Positions 17,513-25,749 of a DNA stretch of 64,000 bases are shown here, piece by piece. The notes below the pieces were generated by a model that had not been told where the DNA came from, did no database searches, and saw nothing but the letters and a program-made list of their open reading frames with translations. The stretch comes from Bin55 sp964511425 (GTDB lineage: Bacteria > Pseudomonadota > Gammaproteobacteria > Pseudomonadales > Azotimanducaceae). The stretch is taken from positions 62,001 through 126,000 of the forward strand of contig CAZEFI010000002.1 in the NCBI GenBank assembly GCA_964511425.1, written 5' to 3'. The stretch's first letter is position 1. Every line of letters begins with the position of its first letter. The position numbers and the translations under genes are program-made.

Positions 17513-18796
17513 TTACGGGTCGTCGGAAAGAATCTTAACCGCGTTCGAACTCTTTGAAGCTTCGTAGATTTCAGAGATCAATGATCGCCATGCTGCAAAC
17601 TGCGACTGGACACTCCCATTAAGGGTTACCACTTTTCCATTTACGTCGATTCTTGTGGGTTTTATTGTAGTATGCAGTCTACTACCTAGATTGTTAATCT
17701 CGGTGAGTGCTTCTCTCTTGTCCTGCTCGAGACGCAGTTTGCGGGCTATTGGAAATGCGTCCTGTTGCCAAGTTTGGTAGTCGGTTTCAACTTTTGCGAC
17801 AAAGTCTTCATAGTAATCTTCAATTACGTTGACGAAATCCTCTTCCCGAGTCATCACCGACATAATGCGTAGCCACGATTCTGACGTGTATTCTGGCACA
17901 TACTGAATCTTGAGTCGATTACCACTCTCCCGCAGACTGTCGTGGAATTCCGGCGAGACGTACCTTGCGAACGCCAAATCTCTGGTGATCGTGATTATCT
18001 CCAACTCAGATAACCGCGATAAACGTGGGCCGACAAACTCGTTACGCTTGTGTTGATTTACATGCAATTCGCTTTTGTTAGCGAGTTCAAGGTAGATTTC
18101 CTCGGCAATTTTCTTGTACAACGGGTCAAACGGATCTTTATCTGTTTTGCCGTAGCGTTCGTGCCAACCAATTTCTGCGCGGTGAGTTCTTATTTTCTCG
18201 TCAGTCCAAATCGCCCCGCGCGCGTCCACGATCCGATACGCGAGACTCATCACTTCACTATTAGACTGAACAATGCGAGCTACCAAAAACAAGTCCGCAC
18301 TCACGGAGACATCCGCTGAAACGATGATAGAGTCAAATTGGTTGTACCGCGTTGTCCAATCTTTCAGCTTAAATGCAATACGGACGGCTTCGGCCTTGCG
18401 AAGTTCAGGCCAAATCCCCTCGTTCTCTTGCTCCAGCGTACTCTCGGGAATACCAGGATTCAGCACTGGTATCGCCAGCCGTAGAGAAGGCATGGTTAAT
18501 CTTGGTTTCAAGATCTCGGACGGATCTTGAATCCCTTTCGGGTCCTCCGGTGCAGGTCCGTCTATACGTGGGCCAACGCGCATTCCCAAAGTTCCCGTCG
18601 CATAGACCAACGCGATGATGGCGACCCACTTCCAAACGTGTGCAGGAGCACTGATCCGAATGCGACGCGACTTGTGCGCGGTTTCAAGGGGAGAAAAGTG
18701 AATCACCGGACTGAATTGGGTTTGTTTTGTATTAGGCGACTCCCCGGCGATGGGGTTAGTTAGACATTTTATTGGAGAAGCAAAATTCGGCTTCAC
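17513..18796 (-). CDS. BON-like exported/membrane protein (paralogue 2, no glycine zipper)
   Basis: 427 residues. Most of the chain matches the protein at 2191-3498 (same blocks RLAIPVL, PGIPEST, GIWPELRKAEAV, RYNQFDSI, VIEDYYE and the BON-like GKVVTLNGSVQ), well over half of positions by eye. Differences: the roughly 55-residue Ala/Gly-rich segment is absent, and the N-terminus has about 50 polar residues before a single hydrophobic segment (about 55-71), more like a signal anchor than a cleaved peptide. GTG 18796 is the first usable start after an in-frame stop; a later GTG at VIHFSP is possible. Function unknown; located away from the partners of paralogue 1. Confidence 0.75.
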   Translation of the reverse strand: MKPNFASPIKCLTNPIAGESPNTKQTQFSPVIHFSPLETAHKSRRIRISAPAHVWKWVAIIALVYATGTLGMRVGPRIDGPAPEDPKGIQDPSEILKPRLTMPSLRLAIPVLNPGIPESTLEQENEGIWPELRKAEAVRIAFKLKDWTTRYNQFDSIIVSADVSVSADLFLVARIVQSNSEVMSLAYRIVDARGAIWTDEKIRTHRAEIGWHERYGKTDKDPFDPLYKKIAEEIYLELANKSELHVNQHKRNEFVGPRLSRLSELEIITITRDLAFARYVSPEFHDSLRESGNRLKIQYVPEYTSESWLRIMSVMTREEDFVNVIEDYYEDFVAKVETDYQTWQQDAFPIARKLRLEQDKREALTEINNLGSRLHTTIKPTRIDVNGKVVTLNGSVQSQFAAWRSLISEIYEASKSSNAVKILSDDP

Positions 18797-18931
18797 TACT
18801 TGGCTTGTGTCAGCACCTGTTGATCTGATTTGTGAAGTCTTTCGAAATGCCCTCGAAGACTAACTAAAATCTTGGGAGATTTACAACGGCGCGGTCGCGC
18901 TCTGTATTTGTATCAAACAAGGAATCACAAT

Positions 18932-19528
18932 ATGAAAATGGTATCGCTTGGGTTGGTCTTATTGATAGTCACCGCTACATCCGTTCAAGCCGTCGAAAAA
19001 CCCTGGTATGTATCCTTCGGATTTTCTTCGTTTATGGAAAACGAAGCGTCGGGTGTGGGGCAAGGAATTGGTATCCCGTTAGCTATTGGACGAGATATAA
19101 ATGATCTGTTTGGCGTTGAATTCTCAATCGACGTTGCACCTTCGGCCGATGAATTTAGCTATGTCGAACGTATTGATGCAAATTTATTCGCGCAAGCTAC
19201 CAGTTACGAAGTAGACATACCTGGTATTCTTTATGCTTCGCTCTCTGGGAAATATACGCGGCCTTTAAATAATACATTCAACTTGGTACTTAAAGTAGGG
19301 CTGACTTATTTCAACGATTGGGCCGAAGTAACCGTAGAAAGGGAACTCGGCCAATCCAAGACAGTGTCGGTGTTTAACGATAAAGGCCGGATTTCTGTAC
19401 TTTCAGCTGGCGTCGAATTCGCTCGTAATCAAAATTGGAATCGGCCCATCTCATTAGCGATCACACATTATTTCGGATCGGCGCACTCAGCAACGAACTT
19501 ATCTGCAGGGTTCAAGTTTAAGTGGTGA
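18932..19528 (+). CDS. Small outer-membrane beta-barrel protein
   Basis: 198 residues from ATG 18932, preceded by AAGGA. Signal peptide at about 1-20 (ending VQA before Val-Glu-Lys). The mature part alternates polar and hydrophobic residues as in an eight-strand barrel, with aromatic-rich strands (WYVSFGFSSF, LYASLSGKYTRP) and a terminal Trp (FKFKW), the usual BAM recognition end. It resembles OmpA/OmpW-like barrels in general design only. It is transcribed away from the BON-like gene and converges on moeB. Role unknown. Confidence 0.75.
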   Translation: MKMVSLGLVLLIVTATSVQAVEKPWYVSFGFSSFMENEASGVGQGIGIPLAIGRDINDLFGVEFSIDVAPSADEFSYVERIDANLFAQATSYEVDIPGILYASLSGKYTRPLNNTFNLVLKVGLTYFNDWAEVTVERELGQSKTVSVFNDKGRISVLSAGVEFARNQNWNRPISLAITHYFGSAHSATNLSAGFKFKW

Positions 19529-19576
19529 AAGGTCGGAATCGTGAGAACCTACCCTATAGTTTTTCCCATGCTACAT

Positions 19577-20320
19577 TCACGAACCACATTCGGGACAAAG
19601 CGAGTTCCTCTTAAGACGCAACTTTCGCCACTCCATACGTTTGGCGTCGAAATAATGCACCCAGCCGATTGAATCTTGGGCAAGTTCGCAGATCACTTTT
19701 AAGGTTTCGAGTGCTTGCAAGGACCCGATGATTCCGACCAGTGGAGCAAACACACCGTTTTCCGCACAGTTCTGCGATGAAGTTGGAATGTCTGGATAGA
19801 GACATCGATAACAGGGTCCCTCGGGTACTCTAGAGTCAAACACCATCACTTGTCCTTCCATTCTAATAGCTGCCCCCGATACCAAAGGCAAATTCAGTTC
19901 GCGCGAAACTTCATTGATCGTGAAACGTGTAGAAAAGTTGTCAGTAGCATCGACCACCACGTCAACAGTGTTTAGTAGTTCTGCCAGTTTGGGACGATCC
20001 ACACGTAGTTGGACAGTAGCGACTTCAGTTTGAGAATTTAGACGATTCACGGTACGACTTGCAGCAACAACTTTCGAGATTCCAACGCTGTCCTCGAAGT
20101 GTGCAATCTGTCGTTGTAAATTCGAGATTTCGACATCGTCGTCGTCGACCAATGTGAGTCGTCCTACTCCCGCGGCCGCTAAATACATTGCGACTGGACA
20201 CCCTAAGCCACCCAACCCAATAATTGCTACACTCGCCGCGTTGATTTTTTCTTGCCCAGAAATATCTACTTCCGGAAGCATTATTTGCCGGCTGTAACGC
20301 AATAGATTCTTATCGTCCAT
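19577..20320 (-). CDS. moeB: MoeB/ThiF-family adenylyltransferase
   Basis: 247 residues from ATG 20320. E1-like fold: GLGGLGCP (35-42) nucleotide loop, NLQRQ Arg finger region, DATDNFSTRF (Asp124-Asp127), and zinc Cys170, Cys173, Cys242, Cys245. Such enzymes adenylate the C-terminal glycine of MoaD or ThiS for sulfur transfer. Position next to prmC suggests MoeB, as in hemA-prfA-prmC-moeB of other Gammaproteobacteria. ATG overlaps the prmC stop by 11 bases. A decayed copy of its 3' end lies at 17276-17437. Confidence 0.93.
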   Translation of the reverse strand: MDDKNLLRYSRQIMLPEVDISGQEKINAASVAIIGLGGLGCPVAMYLAAAGVGRLTLVDDDDVEISNLQRQIAHFEDSVGISKVVAASRTVNRLNSQTEVATVQLRVDRPKLAELLNTVDVVVDATDNFSTRFTINEVSRELNLPLVSGAAIRMEGQVMVFDSRVPEGPCYRCLYPDIPTSSQNCAENGVFAPLVGIIGSLQALETLKVICELAQDSIGWVHYFDAKRMEWRKLRLKRNSLCPECGS

Positions 20321-21152
20321 TCCATTGCCCCCACACGATTCGGGGTATCCCTGCATAGTCTTGGCGTTGCTGAATTTGAGCATATCCCCGATTTTGGAAT
20401 AAAGTCAAGACCGATTCGCGCTGATCGTATCCGTGTTCAACGACCACCCAACCACCCGTTCTTAAATGCTCAGGGGCACCAAGAATAATCTGTTCCAAAT
20501 GCGCTAAGCCGCTTCCACCCGCGACCAGCGCGTTACGAGGTTCGTATCGTAAATCTCCCTTGTCTAAATGTGGATCGTGTGGCGCGACATACGGCGGATT
20601 GGACACGATTGTATCAAAACATCCGTCTACATTTTCGTACCAATTGGAACGAATTATTTCGACAGCAACCTCATGCAGAGCACAATTTTCAGCACATACT
20701 TCTAGGGCATTTTGGTCGTTATCCACGGCTTTAACTCTATATTGATTCATCTTGCTGAGTGCAATTGCAATAGCTCCGGATCCGGTTCCGAGATCCAAGA
20801 TACAGCCTTCTTCGGGCGTGAGGTGCACGACCAGATCTATCAGTAACTCTGTTTCAAATCGTGGAATCAGGACATCAGGAGTCACTTTGATCATCAAATT
20901 ATGAAAGATCTTACTACCAACAATGTAGGCAATCGGTTCTCCACGCAAACGACGTCGGACGGCACTCAGTAGTTGTTCGACTTGTGCTTCAGGGACTATT
21001 CTGTCACGGTTAGTGTGTAGATTGGTAAAAGTGACTCCAAGGACATGAGAAACCAACGAAATTGCTTCTTCAGAACCTAATCGAGCGTTCGTCCAATCAA
21101 AGCAGGGACCTAACTCGTGATCGGTTGTCGTGCTACATAACGGAGTCTTCAA
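20310..21152 (-). CDS. prmC: Peptide chain release factor N5-glutamine methyltransferase
   Basis: 280 residues. GEPIAYI (71-77), SAM-binding LDLGTGSGAIAIALS (119-133) and catalytic NPPY (185-188) identify PrmC, which methylates the Gln of the GGQ motif in release factors. The usual IPRPETE appears as IPRFETE (97-103). Start TTG 21152 lies 20 bases inside prfA; no ATG is available nearby and the ribosome site is weak, so coupling to prfA translation is likely. It directly follows its substrate's gene. Confidence 0.94.
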   Translation of the reverse strand: MKTPLCSTTTDHELGPCFDWTNARLGSEEAISLVSHVLGVTFTNLHTNRDRIVPEAQVEQLLSAVRRRLRGEPIAYIVGSKIFHNLMIKVTPDVLIPRFETELLIDLVVHLTPEEGCILDLGTGSGAIAIALSKMNQYRVKAVDNDQNALEVCAENCALHEVAVEIIRSNWYENVDGCFDTIVSNPPYVAPHDPHLDKGDLRYEPRNALVAGGSGLAHLEQIILGAPEHLRTGGWVVVEHGYDQRESVLTLFQNRGYAQIQQRQDYAGIPRIVWGQWNGR

Positions 21153-22236
21153 GTCTCAGTTCGCGCAATAGATCAGCTTGGTGTACTTGAACTAGGGGGT
21201 CGATAACTTGATCCAGTGCGCCAGCTAAAACTTCGTCGAGTTTATAGAGTGTTAAGCCCACGCGATGATCAGTAAGTCGCCCCTGAGGGAAGTTATAAGT
21301 GCGAATTCGCTCCGAACGATCGCCGGAACCAACTTGAAGCCTTCGGTCCTGGGTGCGGGCTTGTTCTTGATCGCGTCTTATGTCATTCAGGAGTTTTGCT
21401 TTAATCAGCGAAAGAGCACGTTCCTTATTTAGATGCTGTGAACGTTCGTCCTGACATTCTGCCACCGTACCCGTTGGAAGATGGGTAATGCGTACCGCTG
21501 AATCGGTCTTGTTTACATGTTGGCCGCCAGCTCCGGAGGCGCGATATGTATCGATTCGAAGATCCGAATTATTTACTTCTATTTCGGTAAGTTCCTCAAC
21601 TTCCGGTAAGATCGCGACCGTACAAGCTGAAGTATGAACTCTTCCCTGTGACTCCGTGACAGGGATGCGTTGAACGCGGTGAACTCCTGATTCGAACTTA
21701 AGGCGGGAGAAAACGTCTTTTCCAGTGATGCGAAAAATTGCTTCTTTAAAACCACCTTGTGTTGTCGGTTTAACACTAATAAGTCTCGCAACCCAACCCT
21801 GCGCTTGTGCGTAGCGTTCGTACATCTTGACTAAGTCACTGACAAAGAGTGCAGCTTCATCGCCGCCGGTACCTGCTCGGATTTCAAGGTAAACATTGGC
21901 GGTATCGTCTGGGTCGGCAGGTAGTAACAACTTTTCTATGCTCACGACCGCGTCAGCTACTCGAGGGGTCAATATTTCAATCTCGTCCCGTGCGAGAAGT
22001 TTCATGTCACCATCATCTGAATTAAGCCAATCATGCGCGCTATCGAGTTCTGTTTCAAGAGTCCGCCACTTTTCGTACGCGGTGACGAAGGGCTGGAGTT
22101 CAGAATATTCTTGCGAAAGTGCTTTGAATTGCTCCTGATCTTCGACTACCGCTGGATCCCCAAGTAATGATTGAATTTCTAAATAACGATCTGAACATTC
22201 CTCTAATCGTTGAATGATGCGTGCTGTTAGGGGCAT
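21133..22236 (-). CDS. prfA: Peptide chain release factor 1
   Basis: 367 residues. The GGQ motif is at 237-239 (GAGGQHVNK) and the codon-reading tripeptide is PVT at 192-194 within HRVQRIPVTESQGR, where E. coli has PAT; the PxT form assigns it to RF1 (UAA/UAG). It ends protein synthesis on the ribosome. ATG 22236 overlaps the hemA stop by ten bases, the conserved hemA-prfA-prmC operon. Confidence 0.98.
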   Translation of the reverse strand: MPLTARIIQRLEECSDRYLEIQSLLGDPAVVEDQEQFKALSQEYSELQPFVTAYEKWRTLETELDSAHDWLNSDDGDMKLLARDEIEILTPRVADAVVSIEKLLLPADPDDTANVYLEIRAGTGGDEAALFVSDLVKMYERYAQAQGWVARLISVKPTTQGGFKEAIFRITGKDVFSRLKFESGVHRVQRIPVTESQGRVHTSACTVAILPEVEELTEIEVNNSDLRIDTYRASGAGGQHVNKTDSAVRITHLPTGTVAECQDERSQHLNKERALSLIKAKLLNDIRRDQEQARTQDRRLQVGSGDRSERIRTYNFPQGRLTDHRVGLTLYKLDEVLAGALDQVIDPLVQVHQADLLRELRLEDSVM

Positions 22237-23504
22237 TCTTCGAGTCCGTACGCCTCGTGCAAGTGCCGTAATAAATCCACATTACCATTGGCACTCGCAT
22301 TGCGAAGTGCTATAGTCGGGTGGTGGGCCAACTTCTTCGTGAGAGTATCTGCCAAACTTGCGATGATCTCCTGTGGATCTTCACCTGCTTCCAACCGAGC
22401 GATTGCTTCCTGTGCCTCGTGGTCTCGAATCGATTCCAAATTTTCCCGGTATTTCGCGACTACATGTGATTGATTTCTGACTCTCGCGTTCTTCTCTAAG
22501 TCTTGGACCCCAGCAGCGATATACTCTTGAGCCTTAACGACCTGTTGTTGCCGCAATTCCAAGTTTGATCGAACGATCGCTGACAAATCGTCAATCGTGT
22601 ACACATAAACGTTTTTCAATTGGTCAACGAAGGGATCGACATCCCTAGGAACAGCTAAATCGGCGATGAAGAAAGGTCGATAGCGGCGTCGTTTATAAGC
22701 TTCACCAACTACCTCTTTACTGACCACCGGTGTAGGACTGTTCGTGGAACTAATGAGTAAATCGTAGGTGTGTAAGTGGTCGCCAAACTCGGCTAACGGG
22801 ATCGCTTTTCCGCCATGTACGTCTACGATTTGTTGTGCATGTTCAAGTGTTCGATTCGCCACGCCAATGGACCCTATTCCAGCGGTGTGTAGATGCTGCG
22901 TAACTAACTCAATTGTGGTTCCCGCACCAATTAAGAGCGCGCTAAGTTCTCCCAAATTAGAAAAGATCTGTTGTGCGCGCTTCACGGTAGCGTGCGCGAT
23001 TGACATGGAATGGTGCCCTATCTCAGTGTGCGTCCGTATTTTCTTGCACGTCTGTACCGTCGTCAAGACGACTTGGTCTAAATGATTGCCGATCGTTCTT
23101 GCTCGCTTCGCTTCTTGATACGCAAACTTATACTGACCAAAAATCTGAGGTTCACCTAGAATTTGAGAATCTAATCCAGCAGCAACTCCTAAAATGTGCT
23201 GTACCGCGTTTTGACCCCAATGAATGTACGTTTTACTCTCAAGTTCTGAGAGCGCAATATTGCGATGACCAGCCAACCAACGATTGAGTTGGTCTCGTAA
23301 GACCGATTCGGGTGGAGGAGAGTGCGCGGAACAGTGCACTTCCGTGCGATTACATGTCGAGAGAATCATCGCTTCATCAATACACGAGATCGAATCAAAA
23401 AGCTCTTGTAGTGCAGGACGCAAATGTTGAGGCAAAATGCTCGCACGACCCCGCAAATCGAGGTCTGCATTCCTGTGATTAAGCCCGAAAGCTACAGTTA
23501 CCAT
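22227..23504 (-). CDS. hemA: Glutamyl-tRNA reductase
   Basis: 425 residues. Catalytic Cys51 lies in STCNRTE; GLDSQILGE is at 110-118; NADPH-binding LLIGAGTTIEL and VANRTLEHA follow; the C-terminal dimerisation helix covers about 310-425. The enzyme makes glutamate semialdehyde for haem. The Rossmann loop reads GAGTT where many relatives have GAGET. It is first in the leftward operon and divergent from lolB, the classic arrangement. Confidence 0.97.
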   Translation of the reverse strand: MVTVAFGLNHRNADLDLRGRASILPQHLRPALQELFDSISCIDEAMILSTCNRTEVHCSAHSPPPESVLRDQLNRWLAGHRNIALSELESKTYIHWGQNAVQHILGVAAGLDSQILGEPQIFGQYKFAYQEAKRARTIGNHLDQVVLTTVQTCKKIRTHTEIGHHSMSIAHATVKRAQQIFSNLGELSALLIGAGTTIELVTQHLHTAGIGSIGVANRTLEHAQQIVDVHGGKAIPLAEFGDHLHTYDLLISSTNSPTPVVSKEVVGEAYKRRRYRPFFIADLAVPRDVDPFVDQLKNVYVYTIDDLSAIVRSNLELRQQQVVKAQEYIAAGVQDLEKNARVRNQSHVVAKYRENLESIRDHEAQEAIARLEAGEDPQEIIASLADTLTKKLAHHPTIALRNASANGNVDLLRHLHEAYGLEECP

Positions 23505-23561
23505 GATGGTATCTATATGTATAGTTTAGAAGCTGAAATTGCTTAAAAATTATACGAACTG

Positions 23562-24164
23562 ATGAGTCCTCCAAATTCTGTCCATATTCGAGACCCTATT
23601 CGTCTTTATCTGCGCATAGGTGTCGTTTACTTCGGATTGCTCTCGCTGTGCTCGTGTCAATTTCTTCTCGAATCTAAAACACCCGCTGATGCTGAAGTCA
23701 CGAAAACCTATCAGGGGCGAATTGCGTTCAAAAACCCAAATGAATCATTTGTGACCGTGTTCCGTTGGTTGGAATTTAGCTCTAATTTTCAGCTCACATT
23801 GCGGGACCGACTCGCACTCGGTGGAGTTCGTATCAAGGGAAACGAGTCAACTGCTCAAGTCGAGTACTCCAATGGAAAAACAGTAGAAAATGTGGATCTC
23901 GACCATTGGATTGAAGACAATCTAGGATTAGCTGTCCCATTTAGAGAACTTTGGAAGTGTCTCTCATTGAAATGCAAGCTCATTGATGAAGCAGAACAGA
24001 AGAACCATGATCAACACGGTAGATTAGAAGTGTTTTTCAGTAATCAATGGGAGTTCACCTTTTCGTATCGAGACGATGACCCAGATTCTTCGATTCTGAA
24101 ACAGCTGGAACTGCGGAACGATACCACGGAAGTCCGAATTAACTTCACCAAATTTGAGAACTAG
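23562..24164 (+). CDS. lolB: Outer-membrane lipoprotein receptor LolB
   Basis: 200 residues. The N-terminus has a hydrophobic segment ending in LLSLCSC, giving a lipobox Cys (either of two), and the mature part shows the LolB pattern: YQGRIAFKNPNESFVTVFRW, LTLRDRLALGGVRI and FPFRELW-like PFRELW. LolB takes lipoproteins from LolA and inserts them in the outer membrane. Similarity is modest, so position divergent from hemA is important support. ispE, the normal next gene, is missing. Confidence 0.82.
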   Translation: MSPPNSVHIRDPIRLYLRIGVVYFGLLSLCSCQFLLESKTPADAEVTKTYQGRIAFKNPNESFVTVFRWLEFSSNFQLTLRDRLALGGVRIKGNESTAQVEYSNGKTVENVDLDHWIEDNLGLAVPFRELWKCLSLKCKLIDEAEQKNHDQHGRLEVFFSNQWEFTFSYRDDDPDSSILKQLELRNDTTEVRINFTKFEN

Positions 24165-24234
24165 ATGCCGAATACCAAAGATTTGGCTCTTCCACGAAGA
24201 GTGTGCTCTCAGGTAGAGACGCTGGATCAACTCA

Positions 24235-24262
24235 TTGACTGCGTATACTGCCTAATTAAAAT
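24235..24262 (+). promoter_or_regulatory. Promoter of tRNA-Gln
   Basis: TTGACT (24235-24240) and TAAAAT (24257-24262) are separated by 16 bases and end 12 bases before the tRNA, the right geometry for a sigma70 start just upstream of the mature 5' end. The same transcript could run on into rplY. Confidence 0.65.
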
Positions 24263-24274
24263 TCCGTGCTTTCT

Positions 24275-24349
24275 TGGGGTGTGGCCAAGCGGTAAGGCAA
24301 CGGGCTTTGAACCCGTCATTCGCAGGTTCGAATCCTGCCACCCCAGCCA
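24275..24349 (+). tRNA. tRNA-Gln (anticodon TTG), CCA encoded
   Basis: 75 bases including CCA. The acceptor stem TGGGGTG pairs with CACCCCA, giving the U1-A72 pair and G73 discriminator expected for glutamine tRNA. The anticodon loop CTTTGAA gives TTG, and the T arm GGTTCGAATCC is standard. It sits 36 bases before rplY, as in many Gammaproteobacteria, but without prs in between. Confidence 0.97.
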
Positions 24350-24385
24350 CTTTCATTAATTACCCATCCGATAAGAGATCGAAAC

Positions 24386-25057
24386 ATGTCAGAAGCGATT
24401 AGCTTTAACGTCGAAACCCGCACAGACTTAGGTACGGGACGTGCGCGTCGATTACGACGTCAAGATAATAAAGTACCGGGCGTCGTATATGGTGGAAACA
24501 AACCTACGGTATATTTCTCAATTGACTACCGACATGTCGCTAAGGCGATACAAGCGGAGGCTTTCTATTCGCAAGTTCTTGAACTCGTGATTGAGAAAAA
24601 GAAAGAGCGGGTAGTCTTGCGGGAGCTTCAACGACACCCTGCATCCGATAGAGTTTTGCACATTGACTTTCTTCGAATCAGTGAAGACCGCGCGATCAAT
24701 ATTTCGGTACCCGTCCATTACCTCAATGAAGATAAGTGCCATGGCGTCCGGTTACAAAGTGGGGTTATTTCTAAGAATCTCACCGAAGTGGAAGTCAGTT
24801 GTTTACCGAAGCATCTACCAGAGTTCATTCCCATAGACTTAGAACAAGCCGAATTGGGCACATCCATCCATCTGTCAGATTTGGACTTGCCCGAAGGAGT
24901 GTCAATTGTTGCACTCACGCACGGCGACGAGCACGATGTGTTAGTAGTTTCAGTTCACTTGCCCAGAGGTGGTGCGATGGAAACTGACGAGGAAGAAATG
25001 GAAGAAGATGACATCGTTGAAGAAGGCGAGCCCACTCCAGACGAAGATGAAGATTGA
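24386..25057 (+). CDS. rplY: Large ribosomal subunit protein bL25 (Ctc/TL5 form)
   Basis: 223 residues. The N-terminal 5S rRNA-binding domain (1 to about 95) has the family pattern RTDLGTGRARRLRR, VPGVVYGG and HIDFLRI. The longer C-terminal beta domain makes it the Ctc type, and a very acidic tail (about 190-223) closes the chain. It binds 5S rRNA in the large subunit and is also linked to general stress. Followed by pth after 12 bases, likely one transcript. Confidence 0.96.
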   Translation: MSEAISFNVETRTDLGTGRARRLRRQDNKVPGVVYGGNKPTVYFSIDYRHVAKAIQAEAFYSQVLELVIEKKKERVVLRELQRHPASDRVLHIDFLRISEDRAINISVPVHYLNEDKCHGVRLQSGVISKNLTEVEVSCLPKHLPEFIPIDLEQAELGTSIHLSDLDLPEGVSIVALTHGDEHDVLVVSVHLPRGGAMETDEEEMEEDDIVEEGEPTPDEDED

Positions 25058-25069
25058 GCGACGTACTAG

Positions 25070-25723
25070 TTGTCAATATTTGCTAAGCTAAAGCAGTGGC
25101 GGCGCGGCTCCAAAGAGCAACAATTAGGACAAACAGCAGCTTCGCTCCAACTAATCGTCGGACTTGGTAATCCGGGGCCGAATTACACGAATACCCGCCA
25201 TAACGCCGGCGAACGATGGGTTCGAGCACTTGCGACGGAATTCGAGATTCCACTGAAAACTGAGTCTCGATTCCAGGGCGAAATTGGTCACGGAAAGGTC
25301 TTGGACCGGGACGTGCGGATATTGATCCCCTCTACATTCATGAACCTTTCCGGCCAGAGTGTATCGGCAATCATTCGATATTTCAAAATGTCCCCAGCAA
25401 AAATGCTCGTAGCACATGATGAGGTAGCGTTTCCTACGGGCGTTGCGAAACTCAAAGTTGGCGGTGGTTTAAACGGGCACCGCGGTTTGGAGAGTATTGT
25501 CCAAGCTTTGAGCGGAGACAGAGACTTCGTACGACTCAGAATTGGAGTGGGACACCCTGGGGATCCCAAATTGCTATCGGCATACTTAACGAAACATGAA
25601 ATGCCGCGGAAAGAACGAGAATTATCCGAGACCTCAACCGCACTCGATGACGAGGCATTTAAAGCACTACTAGATGGCGAAATGCAACGTGCAATGGGAC
25701 TGTTCCATACGGACAACGCTTAA
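25070..25723 (+). CDS. pth: Peptidyl-tRNA hydrolase
   Basis: 217 residues. The core starts LIVGLGNPG (28-36) with NTRHNAG holding catalytic His44; STFMNLSGQSV and VAHDEV with the catalytic Asp partner follow, and GGGLNGHRGL is the usual GGGAGHNGL-type loop. The enzyme frees tRNA from dropped-off peptides. TTG 25070 is the only plausible start, adding about 25 basic residues before the usual N-terminus. No closer ATG, GTG or TTG with a ribosome site is visible. Confidence 0.94.
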   Translation: MSIFAKLKQWRRGSKEQQLGQTAASLQLIVGLGNPGPNYTNTRHNAGERWVRALATEFEIPLKTESRFQGEIGHGKVLDRDVRILIPSTFMNLSGQSVSAIIRYFKMSPAKMLVAHDEVAFPTGVAKLKVGGGLNGHRGLESIVQALSGDRDFVRLRIGVGHPGDPKLLSAYLTKHEMPRKERELSETSTALDDEAFKALLDGEMQRAMGLFHTDNA

Positions 25724-25749
25724 CTCCCTTTGTCGTCCGAAATAGGTCG

